Assembly: GCF_002835465.1 (NCBI RefSeq)
Contig: NZ_PIZM01000009.1
Location: 1-64,000 of the forward strand
Source of the DNA: Psychromonas sp. psych-6C06
GTDB lineage: Bacteria > Pseudomonadota > Gammaproteobacteria > Enterobacterales > Psychromonadaceae
Direction: 5' to 3'
Length of the DNA stretch: 64,000 nt
Shown here piece after piece: positions 46,397 through 56,128 of this stretch. How positions within the stretch are numbered: position 1 is the stretch's first letter; every line of letters begins with the position of its first letter. The notes under the pieces are model-generated. The model saw only the letters and a program-made list of their open reading frames with translations, was not told the origin of the DNA and made no database searches. The position numbers and the translations under genes are program-made.

Positions 46397-47413
46397 ATGA
46401 GACGCGAATTAGCAATTGAATTTTCTCGAGTAACAGAAGCCGCTGCACTAGCGGGTTATAAATGGTTAGGCCGTGGTGATAAAAATATTGCCGATGGTGC
46501 TGCTGTTGAGGCGATGCGCCTTATCTTCAATCAAATCGATATCGATGGTGAAATCGTTATTGGTGAAGGTGAAATTGATGAAGCACCGATGCTTTATATT
46601 GGTGAGCATGTGGGTACGGGCAAAGCGGGTTGCGATGCTGTAGACATCGCGGTTGACCCGATTGAAGGTACTCGTATGACCGCCATGGGGCAATCTAATG
46701 CGCTGGCTGTTTTAGCGGTTGCAGAAAAAGGCAGTTTTTTACGTGCACCAGATATGTACATGGAAAAACTAATTGTTGGCCCAAATGCTAAAGATGCTAT
46801 CGACTTAGAACTATCGCTTGAACAAAACTTAAAAGCGATTGCATTTGCACTAGGTAAACCATTAACTGAGTTAACTGTGGCGACACTAGCGAAACCTCGT
46901 CATGATCGTGTAATTAAAGATATGCAAGGGTTAGGGTGCCGTGTATTTGCAATTCCTGACGGTGATGTTGCTATCTCAGTGCTGGCTTGTATGCCTGATA
47001 ACCAAGTTGATGTGTTGTATTGTATCGGTGGTGCACCAGAGGGGGTTATCTCTGCAGCAGTAGTACGTGCATTAGATGGCAATATGCAAGCACGCTTGAT
47101 CCCTCGTCCAATGGTAAAAGAGTCAACGGAAGAGAACATTAAGATCGGTGAAGAAGAAGTGCGTCGTTGTGAAGCTCAGGGCATCGAAGTTAATAAAGTA
47201 TTAAAGCTTGAAGATATGGTAAAAAATGACAATGTTATTTTTGCTGCAACTGGTATTACGAAAGGCGATTTAGTTGAAGGTGTATCAGTTGATGGACGCA
47301 TGGCAACAACAGAAACCTTATTAGTACGCGGTAAATCACGTACCGTACGTCGTATTCATTCGATTCATTATCTTGATCGTAAAGATCCTAAATTAAAAGA
47401 AATCATTATTTAG
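46397..47413 (+). CDS. glpX: Class II fructose-1,6-bisphosphatase GlpX
   Basis: It hydrolyses fructose-1,6-bisphosphate for gluconeogenesis. The 338 residues (E. coli 336) include the metal-binding DGAAVEAMR, GEGEIDEAPMLYIGE and DIAVDPIEGTRMT segments, with the catalytic Asp/Glu residues, and IGGAPEGVISAAVVRAL near 215-231. The ATG is preferred because GGGAG lies 9 bases upstream; a TTG five codons earlier overlaps that site. A shared terminator follows. Confidence 0.96.
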   Translation: MRRELAIEFSRVTEAAALAGYKWLGRGDKNIADGAAVEAMRLIFNQIDIDGEIVIGEGEIDEAPMLYIGEHVGTGKAGCDAVDIAVDPIEGTRMTAMGQSNALAVLAVAEKGSFLRAPDMYMEKLIVGPNAKDAIDLELSLEQNLKAIAFALGKPLTELTVATLAKPRHDRVIKDMQGLGCRVFAIPDGDVAISVLACMPDNQVDVLYCIGGAPEGVISAAVVRALDGNMQARLIPRPMVKESTEENIKIGEEEVRRCEAQGIEVNKVLKLEDMVKNDNVIFAATGITKGDLVEGVSVDGRMATTETLLVRGKSRTVRRIHSIHYLDRKDPKLKEIII

Positions 47414-47450
47414 TTTCTTTGTTAACAATATTTAAGATTATCGACAATAA

Positions 47451-47475
47451 AAAAGGCGCTTTAAGCGCCTTTTTT
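47451..47475. terminator. Bidirectional terminator between glpX and the alanine symporter gene
   Basis: AAAAGGCGCTTT/AAAGCGCCTTTT forms an almost perfect palindrome with A/T tracts on both sides, placed between two convergent genes. Confidence 0.9.
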
Positions 47476-47479
47476 GTAT

Positions 47480-48889
47480 CTATTTTTTCTCCCAAATACC
47501 GGGCTCTAACTTTTTATCTAACGCTGGCATTTTAGTACGGTCAAAAGTCGGTACTTTTCCTGCATTTAACTGTTCGTTATAGTCCTTCGCTAATTTAATT
47601 ACTTCATTAGACAGTAATAAAATAGCGGTCAGGTTAACCATTGCCATTAGCCCCATAGAAACATCGGCTAAAGCCCAAATAACATCATTACTTTGCAAGC
47701 CACCAAATATAATCATGCCTAACACGGCAATGCGTAGGAAAATTAAACCACGAGTATTTTTATGCATTAGAAATACTAGATTTGTTTCGGCATAGGAGTA
47801 GTTTGCAATTAAAGAAGTGAATGCAAAAAACAACAATGCAATCGCCACAAATTGCCCCCCCCAGTCACCAACTTGAGCATCAAGTGCACGTTGTGTGATT
47901 TCGATACCACCCATACCAGAGAATGACTCTAACCCACCTGAAAGTAAGATAATAGACGCCGTAGCAGTACAAATGACAATGGTATCGATAAATACACCTA
48001 ACATCTGTACATAACCTTGAGAAGCAGGGTGTGCAGGGTATGGAGAAGCCGTTGCGGCTGCATTTGCAGCACTACCCATACCCGCTTCATTAGAGAATAG
48101 GCCACGTTGAATACCGGTCATTACCATTGCCCCAAAGGCGCCACCAGCGGCTTCTTGCCAACCAAATGCGGAATCTATAATCAGTTTAATAATGGCGGGT
48201 ATTTCAGTGATATTCATGAGCACAACTATCACTGCGACTAAAAGGTATGCAAAGGCCATAGTGGGGACAATCTTTTCAGCTACTTTAGCAATACCTCGAA
48301 TACCAGTAAAAATAACTAATGCTGAAATAATGACTAATGTGATGGTGATGATCACTTTATCGAATTGAAATGACTCATGCAGAGCGGCGGTTATTGAATT
48401 TGCTTGTACAGCATTAAATACTAAACCGAAGGCGATAATAAGTAAGATAGCAAATAAGCTTCCCATCCAGCGTGCATTTAAGCCTCGCTCCATGTAATAA
48501 GCTGGTCCTCCGCGGAAACTTCCTTCTTTATCATGTACTTTATAAGCCTGTGCGAGTGTGCTCTCTGCAAAGCTTGTTGCCATACCGAGCAGTGCAATCA
48601 GCCACATCCAGAAGATTGCACCTGGGCCACCAACGGTTATTGCAATGGCAACACCAGCTAAATTACCTGTACCGACACGTGCCGCTAAACTGGTACTAAG
48701 TGCTTGAAAAGAAGAGATACCTTCTTTATCTGATTTGCGACTACTGCGCATTACTGTGAAGGTGTGTAAAAAGTGGCGGAATTGAATGAAACCTAAACGA
48801 ACAGTAAAGTAGATACCGGTTCCAATGAGTAGGTAGACAAGTATTTGCCCCCAAAGAACGCCGTTAATACTATTAAATAGAGTGAGCAT
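47480..48889 (-). CDS. Sodium:alanine symporter (AGCS family)
   Basis: This Na+-coupled amino-acid transporter imports alanine/glycine. The 469 residues have about 11 membrane helices. The family signature GGPGAIFWMWLIALLGMATSFAE, cut here as GPGAIFWMW and GMATSFAE, and RGLFSNEAGMGSAANAAATA are clear. The ATG chosen has AGGA 6 bases before it; an in-frame GTG 15 codons earlier adds a non-hydrophobic extension. It is monocistronic. Confidence 0.93.
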   Translation of the reverse strand: MLTLFNSINGVLWGQILVYLLIGTGIYFTVRLGFIQFRHFLHTFTVMRSSRKSDKEGISSFQALSTSLAARVGTGNLAGVAIAITVGGPGAIFWMWLIALLGMATSFAESTLAQAYKVHDKEGSFRGGPAYYMERGLNARWMGSLFAILLIIAFGLVFNAVQANSITAALHESFQFDKVIITITLVIISALVIFTGIRGIAKVAEKIVPTMAFAYLLVAVIVVLMNITEIPAIIKLIIDSAFGWQEAAGGAFGAMVMTGIQRGLFSNEAGMGSAANAAATASPYPAHPASQGYVQMLGVFIDTIVICTATASIILLSGGLESFSGMGGIEITQRALDAQVGDWGGQFVAIALLFFAFTSLIANYSYAETNLVFLMHKNTRGLIFLRIAVLGMIIFGGLQSNDVIWALADVSMGLMAMVNLTAILLLSNEVIKLAKDYNEQLNAGKVPTFDRTKMPALDKKLEPGIWEKK

Positions 48890-49145
48890 AAATTTTCCTA
48901 TATGCCCATTTATAAAAAGAAGTAAGTTGTTCACTAAGATTTATAAATGAGTATGTTTGACTAAGGGAAAATAAATATTAAATCCGTGTAATTTATTATT
49001 TTCATGAAAGGCGCCGATAATAGCATTTTTTATATTGTCATACAATTTGTGGCGTATATGGCTTATAGAAGTGCTGTAACATCACCAGAAGCAGTTAAGG
49101 TTAGGCGCAACTGATGACGCCTTGAATAAAAGGGGGAGGTCGCTG

Positions 49146-50096
49146 TTACTTGCGCAATTTGACACTTGATACTTGGTGGCTTGTCGCTTTTTTTAGAATA
49201 AGATTGGCGCGATCGCGAGTGGGGCGAATGTTCTCTTGTAAATTTAATCCATTGATTTCATCCCAAATCTTTCCCGCTATTTCAATTGCTTCCGACTCAC
49301 TCATTTTTGAGTAACTATGGAAGTAGGCGTTAGGATCAGTAAAAGCACCTTCGCGAAACTTAAGAAAACGTTGTATATACCATCTTTTGAGTAGATCAGT
49401 ATCTGCATCTACAAAAATAGAGAAATCAACAAAATCAGAGACAAAGACACGGTGTGGGTGTTTGGGGTAATTGATCGCTGTTTGTAATACGTTTAACCCC
49501 TCTAAAATAACGATATCAGGCTTTTCTACAGCAAGCTTTTTATCGGGTAGAATATCGTAAGTTAAGTGTGAATAGATAGGGGCTGTTACTGATTCTTTGC
49601 CTGATTTTAATGCGGCTACAAAATTCACTAACGCTTTGATATCAAAGCTCTCGGGAAACCCTTTTTTATGCATTAAATTACGCGCGACTAATTCTTGATT
49701 GGGGCGTAAAAAACCATCTGTGGTGACCAATGCGACTTTTGGGTGTTGTGGCCAACGCGACAGTAGTGCTTGTAATATACGAGCAGTGGTACTTTTTCCT
49801 ACCGCTACACTGCCAGCAATACCAATGATATAAGGGGCTTGATCGTTACTGCTATTTAAAAACTTATCACGGACAGTATGTCGATATTGTTGTGTTTCTA
49901 CATATAGGTTTAATAACCGAGATAATGGTAAATAGATATCTACTACCTCATCAAGGGAGAGCGATTCATTTATACCTTGTAGCTGTTCGAGATCTTGTTC
50001 GGAAAGGGTCAATGCGACATTATTGCGCAATGCAGACCATTGCGCACGTTCAAATTGCATATAGGCAGTGTGGTTAAGTTTTTGCTTGGTTGTCAT
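49146..50096 (-). CDS. coaA: Pantothenate kinase type I
   Basis: The first committed step of coenzyme A synthesis, feedback-inhibited by CoA. The 316 residues equal E. coli CoaA. Walker A GSVAVGKS is at residues 95-102, and [15 protein letters not shown] and RDRANLIL near the C-terminus are family hallmarks. The start shown is the one that aligns with the family. Its 5' end overlaps the preceding P-loop gene by 23 bases. Confidence 0.96.
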   Translation of the reverse strand: MTTKQKLNHTAYMQFERAQWSALRNNVALTLSEQDLEQLQGINESLSLDEVVDIYLPLSRLLNLYVETQQYRHTVRDKFLNSSNDQAPYIIGIAGSVAVGKSTTARILQALLSRWPQHPKVALVTTDGFLRPNQELVARNLMHKKGFPESFDIKALVNFVAALKSGKESVTAPIYSHLTYDILPDKKLAVEKPDIVILEGLNVLQTAINYPKHPHRVFVSDFVDFSIFVDADTDLLKRWYIQRFLKFREGAFTDPNAYFHSYSKMSESEAIEIAGKIWDEINGLNLQENIRPTRDRANLILKKATSHQVSSVKLRK

Positions 50097-50745
50097 TATC
50101 TGCTTTTTCTTCTTCGATATAAATCGCTTGCGCACATCCCTGCGGATCATCGGTAAATATATGGTATTGGGCTGCGGGTTTGATTAATCCTTCAAACAAA
50201 TTTACCAATGCTTCTTGTGATTGCTCTATGTCGACTTGACTGTCTAATCTCGCAAAGGCCGCGTCAAAATCACTTTTGACCCAAATGCTATAGTCGTATA
50301 ACTCTAAATAAGCACTTTGTAGAAGGTAAACGCCTTCGATAAGAATGATATCAATTTTTTCAAAGTCATAATCCACTGTACGTGGATTCATTACATCATC
50401 CAGTGTCACCGAAGCTTTAATACTACCAAACAACTTTAATGGCAAAATAAGTTCTTCAACCATTTCATCTAAACGATAAGCATTAAGGTAATATTGCTCA
50501 GGGCTATTCATTACGTTAAAACGTACATTCGCAGCCGCTTCCCAGTCATCGCTATGTACGATAGCAACGGAAATTCCATCTAATTGTAAGGCATTAGCAA
50601 TTTTTTGTGTTAATGCTCGTTTACCGCCACCTTCAATGCCACTAATAGCAACAATCTGTGCTTTATTAGAGCCTTTTCTAGCATGTAAATCGCGCAACTC
50701 TGATTTGATTTGCGCGGCAGTATTAAATACGGTTTTCAAAGACAA
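50074..50745 (-). CDS. P-loop kinase-like protein (uridine kinase-related), degenerate Walker A
   Basis: This 223-residue protein resembles the uridine/pantothenate/phosphoribulokinase fold. A Walker A-like GIEGGGKR occupies residues 36-43, but the expected Ser/Thr after Lys42 is Arg43. [21 protein letters not shown] and [10 protein letters not shown] follow as in uridine kinase. It overlaps coaA by 23 bases, so the two are co-translated. No function is known; it could be inactive or a CoaA-associated factor. Confidence 0.7.
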   Translation of the reverse strand: MSLKTVFNTAAQIKSELRDLHARKGSNKAQIVAISGIEGGGKRALTQKIANALQLDGISVAIVHSDDWEAAANVRFNVMNSPEQYYLNAYRLDEMVEELILPLKLFGSIKASVTLDDVMNPRTVDYDFEKIDIILIEGVYLLQSAYLELYDYSIWVKSDFDAAFARLDSQVDIEQSQEALVNLFEGLIKPAAQYHIFTDDPQGCAQAIYIEEEKADNDNQAKT

Positions 50746-50889
50746 TACTCCATTTATCGATGTGCACGCATTATAACTTTAAATATCAGTGGGCACAAAA
50801 ATGGCCACCGAAGTGACCCTATTGCTTTATATCATTTTTGAAGGAATGCGCCAGTCAGTTTTATGTCATCACTGATTGGCGTCACTACT

Positions 50890-51498
50890 TTAGTCCGTTT
50901 TTTTGGTTAAAAAATCGACTAGTTCAACAAATTCATCAGTGCTTTTAACTGAGTTATTAATTACTTGGTATTTACCATTAACAATGATGGCAGGTACACC
51001 ACGAATTTTAAAGGTTTCTGTATTACGCTTCATCTGTGACGCAATGCCAGCCGCTGGAAAGCTTGCCATTGCTCCTTTTGCTTCTGGATTAGAGATGCCT
51101 GCTTTTTCAAAGATTGCAAGAATGTCTTTTTCGCCATTAATTGCTTTCTTTTGTGTATGAAGTCGATCAAAAATAAGGCTAGCTACTTTCTCTTTCACAT
51201 CTAATAAATCAGCTGCTGCATAGGCGGTTGTTAACTGCGCGCCCATCTCTTTACCTAAAAAGTTAACATGGTTTTTGCTGACTTCAACATTATCACCAAC
51301 TTTTGCTTCTATTTGCGCCATTAGTGGTTCAAATTTAAAACAGTGCGGGCAATAAAATGAGAAAAACTCAAGTACTTCAGGCTTTGCTGTGGCTGTCTCT
51401 TTAACAACGGTGTAGTGCTTTCCCTCTTCAAAATCAGCCGCTTGAATTGAAAGTGGTAGCAATACTAATGCTACGAAAATTGCGAAAAACTTTTTCAT
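50890..51498 (-). CDS. dsbA: Thiol:disulfide interchange protein DsbA
   Basis: This is the primary periplasmic disulfide oxidase. It has a signal peptide at 1-20 (cleaved at QA/ADF) and a thioredoxin fold with active site Cys50-Pro-His-Cys53 and cis-Pro in RGVPAII near 165. The 202 residues equal the E. coli length. It follows srkA by 24 bases, the same pairing as yihE-dsbA in E. coli; the dsbB partner is not in the window. Confidence 0.95.
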   Translation of the reverse strand: MKKFFAIFVALVLLPLSIQAADFEEGKHYTVVKETATAKPEVLEFFSFYCPHCFKFEPLMAQIEAKVGDNVEVSKNHVNFLGKEMGAQLTTAYAAADLLDVKEKVASLIFDRLHTQKKAINGEKDILAIFEKAGISNPEAKGAMASFPAAGIASQMKRNTETFKIRGVPAIIVNGKYQVINNSVKSTDEFVELVDFLTKKTD

Positions 51499-51522
51499 TT
51501 TTATTCCCTTTAATAAGTAATG

Positions 51523-52518
51523 TTAATAAGCAGGCTGAGTGGATAATGATGGTGCTTGCATATTAATGATCTGTTGTTGCAGTGATTGTAACAATTCCTG
51601 CCAGTATTGGTCAGTGGTAAACCATGGAAAGTTCAATGGAAAAGCAGGATCTGACCAACGTTTGTTGATCCAGCTCACGTAATGGATGATACGCATACTG
51701 CGAAGAGGTTCGATGAGGGCTAATTCTGTAGCATTAAATGAAAATTCTTGTTCGTAACCTTCTAAAACAGTGGACAATTGAAGCTGTTTTTCCTGTGTTG
51801 TTCCACTTAACAACATCCAAATATCCTGTACAGCAGGGCCCATTTTGCAATCGTCAAAGTCAACTAAGTAGGGGGTATCGTTATCCATTAAAATATTACT
51901 TGCATGGCAATCTCCATGTAAACGAATAGCGTTAAACGATTGCTTTTCATATAAATCTGCAGCTTGTTGTGCCACGTTATCAAGCGCAATAAATAAGTCA
52001 TCACGAATCATAGCTGGAATGAGTTCGCTTTGTTTAAGTTGTTTAATAGGCTGAGTTAGCAGGGTGTCGACATCCAATATTTCTCGTGATGTGAAGTTTG
52101 ATTGCTCACTACTACTTCGGTGTAATTTTCCAAGTGTAACGCCCACTTCATAAAGGTGATCAAGGTTATCCCCCTCCAGACTACGTGCAGAAAGACTTTT
52201 AAATAACGCAAAGTAATAGCCTTCAAACAGAAACAGCGTTTTTCCCTCGATAGATACGGGTGCCGATAAGCAATTTCCTTGTTCTTTTAATGCCAAGCTA
52301 AAACTATGATCCTCTAGTAATTGTGCTTCACTCCAACGTTTCGGGCGGTAAAACTTAACCACATATCTAATTCTATTTTCATCGGTAAAGAGTGACACAC
52401 GGTTTTCATAAGAGTTGAGTTGCATCAGGCCTGTTTCTGGATAAATACCGATACTTGCAAGTGCATCGAGCTGTAATTCAGGGGTAAGGGAGAGGTAACT
52501 AAAATTTGAGTCGGTCAT
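51523..52518 (-). CDS. srkA: Stress response kinase A (SrkA/YihE)
   Basis: This is a protein kinase of the APH/ChoK fold involved in the Cpx stress response. The 331 residues include the catalytic loop RLHGDCHASNILMD (HGD...N) and the metal-binding LVDFDDC, with the N-terminal NRVSLFTDENRIRYVVKFYRP. It lies upstream of dsbA in the same operon. Confidence 0.93.
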   Translation of the reverse strand: MTDSNFSYLSLTPELQLDALASIGIYPETGLMQLNSYENRVSLFTDENRIRYVVKFYRPKRWSEAQLLEDHSFSLALKEQGNCLSAPVSIEGKTLFLFEGYYFALFKSLSARSLEGDNLDHLYEVGVTLGKLHRSSSEQSNFTSREILDVDTLLTQPIKQLKQSELIPAMIRDDLFIALDNVAQQAADLYEKQSFNAIRLHGDCHASNILMDNDTPYLVDFDDCKMGPAVQDIWMLLSGTTQEKQLQLSTVLEGYEQEFSFNATELALIEPLRSMRIIHYVSWINKRWSDPAFPLNFPWFTTDQYWQELLQSLQQQIINMQAPSLSTQPAY

Positions 52519-52535
52519 AGAGTATCCTAAAAAAG

Positions 52536-52559
52536 AAAATGGAGCCTAAGCTCCATTTT
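52536..52559 (-). terminator. Rho-independent terminator downstream of ccoG
   Basis: A 10-base stem AAAATGGAGC/GCTCCATTTT with a CTAA loop; on the minus strand it is followed by TTTTCTTTTTT, and it lies 25 bases past the ccoG stop and just before srkA. Confidence 0.85.
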
Positions 52560-52583
52560 GATATTGCGCAAATGATTTGTAAA

Positions 52584-53987
52584 TTAGGAGCCAGTAAAGA
52601 AAGGACTTTGTTGCTCAATCTCTTCTACATCGCCTGTGCTACTGGTGAGTTTAATTGTCAGCATTACTTTTTTCTCTTTCATCCCATAAGCATCGACTGC
52701 AATAGAGATTGGCTGCGTTAATATCTCTCCCGATTTGATAATGATTTGTTTAGGGCCAATTAATTGTGCATCTTCAAGGCCTGAGAAAGAAAGATCATAT
52801 GTTTGTGTTTCAACGGTTTTATTGAGAACTTTAAGTGTGTAGGTATTCTCTATTAAACCTTCACTATTTTCACGATAAAGGGCTGTACGATCACGTAAAA
52901 TCTCCAATTCTGCGCTACTTAGGTTCACCAAATTAGTGATAAACATACCGACCATTACCAGTAACATTAAACCGTAACCGATAATCTTAGGGCGTAACAC
53001 GTGAGTTTCTTTGCCTTCTAGTTTTTGTTCAGAAGTATAAGAGATTAGACCTTTTTCATACCCCATTTTCTCCATCGTTTCATCACAAGCATCAATACAT
53101 GCGCCACAGTTGATACACTCATATTGCAAGCCATCACGTATATCAATACCTGTTGGGCAAACTTGTACACATAGGTCACAGTCAACACAGTCGCCTAATC
53201 CAAGCTCTTTTGGATCTGCTTTGCGACGACGCGGACCACGTTTTTCACCACGTGTTGCATCGTAACCAACAATAAACGTATTTTTATCAAACATAGTGGA
53301 CTGGAAACGCGCGTAAGGGCACATATGAGTACATACGATTGAACGCATCCAACCTGCATTTGCATAAGTAATGGTTGCAAAAAAGAGTACGCTTGCTGTT
53401 GTTGCAAAACCGGCATTAAAGGTTAAAAAGTCGAAATAAAGCTCGTTAACCGGGACAAAGTAAGAGCTAAATGCCAGACCGGTTAGTAAAGAAACAGTTA
53501 TCCAGCCCGTATGCTTGGCTGCTTTTCGCCATATTTTGTTGGCATTCCAAGGCATTTGATCAAGTCGTTTACGTTTATTTGCAGTGCCCTCAAAACGTTC
53601 TTCAAACCAGATAAAGATAAAGGTCCAGACAGTTTGTGGGCATGTATAACCGCACCAAACTCGACCTAAGTAGGTGGTAATGAAGAACAACCCAAAGGCT
53701 GCGATAATAAATATCCATGCTAAGAGCGTTAAGTCTTGTGGGAAAAGAGTGAGGTTAAAAATATGATACTGTTGTTTGGCAATATCAAACAATACGGCTT
53801 GGTGCCCATTCCAACGAATCATGGGTAAGGCTAAAAAAAGAATAATCAGTCCCCAGCCAGTATAACGGCGGAGTTTTTGATATAAACCATAAACAGCACG
53901 AACATAGATTCGATTACTTGGGTTATAGCGATCAACATTTGATTGTGTCGATGTTTTGATCTCTTTTACTTTGATGCGTTCAGTCAT
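52584..53987 (-). CDS. ccoG: Cytochrome c oxidase accessory protein CcoG
   Basis: This is a membrane iron-sulfur protein (FixG/RdxA) required for copper delivery to cbb3-type cytochrome oxidase. It has 467 residues with about five membrane helices. Cysteine clusters CGYTCPQ, CTHMCPYARFQ, CVDCDLCVQVCP and CINCGACIDACD define the ferredoxin domain, and an Ig-like periplasmic domain (FixG_C) is at the C-terminus. The ccoNOQP genes are not in the window. Confidence 0.93.
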   Translation of the reverse strand: MTERIKVKEIKTSTQSNVDRYNPSNRIYVRAVYGLYQKLRRYTGWGLIILFLALPMIRWNGHQAVLFDIAKQQYHIFNLTLFPQDLTLLAWIFIIAAFGLFFITTYLGRVWCGYTCPQTVWTFIFIWFEERFEGTANKRKRLDQMPWNANKIWRKAAKHTGWITVSLLTGLAFSSYFVPVNELYFDFLTFNAGFATTASVLFFATITYANAGWMRSIVCTHMCPYARFQSTMFDKNTFIVGYDATRGEKRGPRRRKADPKELGLGDCVDCDLCVQVCPTGIDIRDGLQYECINCGACIDACDETMEKMGYEKGLISYTSEQKLEGKETHVLRPKIIGYGLMLLVMVGMFITNLVNLSSAELEILRDRTALYRENSEGLIENTYTLKVLNKTVETQTYDLSFSGLEDAQLIGPKQIIIKSGEILTQPISIAVDAYGMKEKKVMLTIKLTSSTGDVEEIEQQSPFFTGS

Positions 53988-54051
53988 TTTTCGATACCTA
54001 ACAAGCGATTGAATGATTATTATAAGTTTATATTAGGAAATTCTAAAGTAA

Positions 54052-55389
54052 TTAGTTAAAGGATGTGATCACACCGTGATGATGATGTCTAAGCAGTTCA
54101 CTATTTACCTGCTGACGACTTGATTTTGCTTTTATTGAGTTGCTGTCATTGTCGGTTAAAGTGGATTCGCTAAATGAGTTGCTTTCATCGGTTGAGGAAA
54201 GGCTAATATTGCACCAATTGGTTAAATCAGGAAATGTTTGTGGTGGAGTGAGTTGTGCAAAAAAAGGTGATAAATCTAAATCTGTTAATAACTGCTCACT
54301 CACAAATTGTGCTCGTTGTTTACTCATTGGATCGGCGATACGGTTACGTTGCCCCCAGCCCACAATATAGTCTTCACAATAATTACTGTCGTTCTGTGGT
54401 TTTATTACAAAGGCGCTGTCCATCTCAATACCATAATAATAGTTGAGCATGGTTGCTTGAAATAACATTGCGACATCTTCGGCTTGATGCGAGTAGGCAT
54501 AAAGATGATTTGCCCCCTCCTGTGACATTAAGTCACCAAGATAGCTAGCACTGTGCTGTGTTTCCTCTTCAGTAGCCGTTGTCCCGGTATATAATATTTT
54601 TGCCTGTGATATGAGAGTGCTATCGACAATTGGATAGCGTTGCTTTAATTGTTGATTTAACCGCAACACAGAAAAACGTGCAATTTCGGATCGTGTTGTT
54701 TGATCTAAATGTAGCGAAACCATTAATGAAGCGGGCATAAAATCATTAGCATGTGCTAATTCATGAAAGAGTAAGCTCGCCATTGGAATAATAATATCAT
54801 CAAGAGTTCGCTCTTCGCTGTTGCTTAATGAGTACGTGCGGTAGGCTGCTTGCCCCTGTTTAACGAAGCGATGGAAAAAATCATAGCTCAGATTTGCGCC
54901 TAATTCGTCTCGGTAATCGGAAGTTTGGTCAATAGTGAGCTTTTCCTCATTGGTTAACCATAACGAAGCTGGATCAAGATAGATAGCACCAGAGCCTGTC
55001 CAGTAAAAAGAGGGGCGAATATTATCTGCAATGACTATCGCTGTGACGGAGCCAAGCAAGGTGAGTATCTCTTTGGGAAGATGAGTCAATAGAGCTTCGA
55101 AGCGCTCTCCCATCCAATCATGTGAGACAACAACACGTGACATGATCTGCGGGATTTGTGTTTCAGGGTAGCTCATCGCGATAAAAGGTAATGCTTCAAC
55201 ATGGCAAGAACGGGTGTAGTTGACGCAACTAGCAGGATCTTGCAATGGCTCTTGGTATGTTTGTTCTATGTAGGTATAGATATGGTCTAAGTCGGTTGCA
55301 TTGTTATTAACGGGAGCGGTTGAGTCTTTACAAGCCGTGAGGAGTAAGGTTGCACCAATTAGCGGTAATAGCGTTAATGGATAGATCAT
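54052..55389 (-). CDS. Unrecognised lipoprotein with an HExxH zinc-protease-like motif
   Basis: I do not recognise this family. The 445-residue product begins with a lipoprotein signal, lipobox LTAC (Cys20), favoured over in-frame starts further upstream because AAGGA is at good spacing. HELAHANDF near residues 209-217 (FHELAH) is a classical HExxH metalloprotease motif. VVSHDWMGERFEALL, GSGAIYLDPASLW and EDYIVGWGQRNRI are other likely conserved spots, and the C-terminal 40 residues are Ser/Asn-rich. It could be a peptidase of the outer membrane or periplasm. Confidence 0.7.
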   Translation of the reverse strand: MIYPLTLLPLIGATLLLTACKDSTAPVNNNATDLDHIYTYIEQTYQEPLQDPASCVNYTRSCHVEALPFIAMSYPETQIPQIMSRVVVSHDWMGERFEALLTHLPKEILTLLGSVTAIVIADNIRPSFYWTGSGAIYLDPASLWLTNEEKLTIDQTSDYRDELGANLSYDFFHRFVKQGQAAYRTYSLSNSEERTLDDIIIPMASLLFHELAHANDFMPASLMVSLHLDQTTRSEIARFSVLRLNQQLKQRYPIVDSTLISQAKILYTGTTATEEETQHSASYLGDLMSQEGANHLYAYSHQAEDVAMLFQATMLNYYYGIEMDSAFVIKPQNDSNYCEDYIVGWGQRNRIADPMSKQRAQFVSEQLLTDLDLSPFFAQLTPPQTFPDLTNWCNISLSSTDESNSFSESTLTDNDSNSIKAKSSRQQVNSELLRHHHHGVITSFN

Positions 55390-55488
55390 ATTCATTCCTT
55401 GTTTAATCATATCTACCTTTGTCAATAATCCCTTTTCTGGATAAGCAAAGCGATACAACACCGCTATTTAGGCGGGCTTCTGCGTTAA

Positions 55489-55645
55489 TACCAAATGAAA
55501 TAAATAGCTGACCTATTGTACGCCTTAAAGTAACTTATCTCTTCGTTGAAGTTTTCTAAAAAACAACTATATACGTCGAATTTAGTCTTGAGTTAAGTCA
55601 TTTTTCCTGCGCAACATTTAGATATCATCCTCAATTCGATTGGTG
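55489..55645 (+). mobile_element. Miniature inverted-repeat element, subfamily B (copy 5)
   Basis: A 157-bp element from TACCAAATGAAAT to ATTCGATTGGTG, with TAA on both sides (55486-55488 and 55646-55648). The centre differs from copies 1-4 but the ends, TTCCTGCG and similar blocks show common ancestry. It represents the same subfamily as the interrupted element at 37.5 kb. Confidence 0.75.
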
Positions 55646-55648
55646 TAA

Positions 55649-55838
55649 ATTATCTAATAATAACCCGTTATTGTGACCATAACTCGTCTTCAGTTACGCA
55701 ACACTCATGGCGCTTTATATTAAAAAATCATAGCTGTCTGATTCAAAATATTATCACGCTTGCATTCATCAGGGTTGAGGTTATATAGCGCTTACCACTT
55801 CAGTTGATTAGCTTAGCGCTGATTGTCTAACGAGCTAT
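55649..55838. other. Intergenic region downstream of yihD
   Basis: No gene or repeat recognised; it probably includes the end of yihD transcription, but a clear hairpin with T tract is absent. Confidence 0.4.
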
Positions 55839-56102
55839 TTAAATAAGTCCACGTGCCTTTAGCAATGCTGTTTGAAAGTCATCTTCGCAATCTTTTTTAA
55901 TGCCCGGAATCATCTCGCCCTCTTCGGTTTGATCCATTTTAAGTTGGTAAATGATCACTTCATCACTGAGCTTGTCGATAGGTTCTTTAAAGCCAGCTTC
56001 TTTACTTAATAAAGCTAATACTTCAAGTAGGCTTAGCTCTTTGTTTTTTAACCAGTATGGTTTCAGTAATTCCAACACTTCATTGACGCGATGGCATTGC
56101 AT
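55839..56102 (-). CDS. yihD: YihD family protein (DUF1040)
   Basis: This is an 87-residue protein with the family pattern CHRVNEVLELLKPYW at the start and IPGIKKDCEDDFQTALLKARG at the end. Function is unknown; E. coli yihD lies near the same yihE-dsbA locus. It sits 26 bases downstream of aroE in the same direction. Confidence 0.85.
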   Translation of the reverse strand: MQCHRVNEVLELLKPYWLKNKELSLLEVLALLSKEAGFKEPIDKLSDEVIIYQLKMDQTEEGEMIPGIKKDCEDDFQTALLKARGLI

Positions 56103-56128
56103 AAGTATCTCCTGTTGTTAAATATTAT

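Noticed and set aside
49108-49124. AGGCG...CGCCT hairpin as the coaA terminator
   Set aside because: The stem is short, the loop is long, and there is no T tract on the coaA strand.
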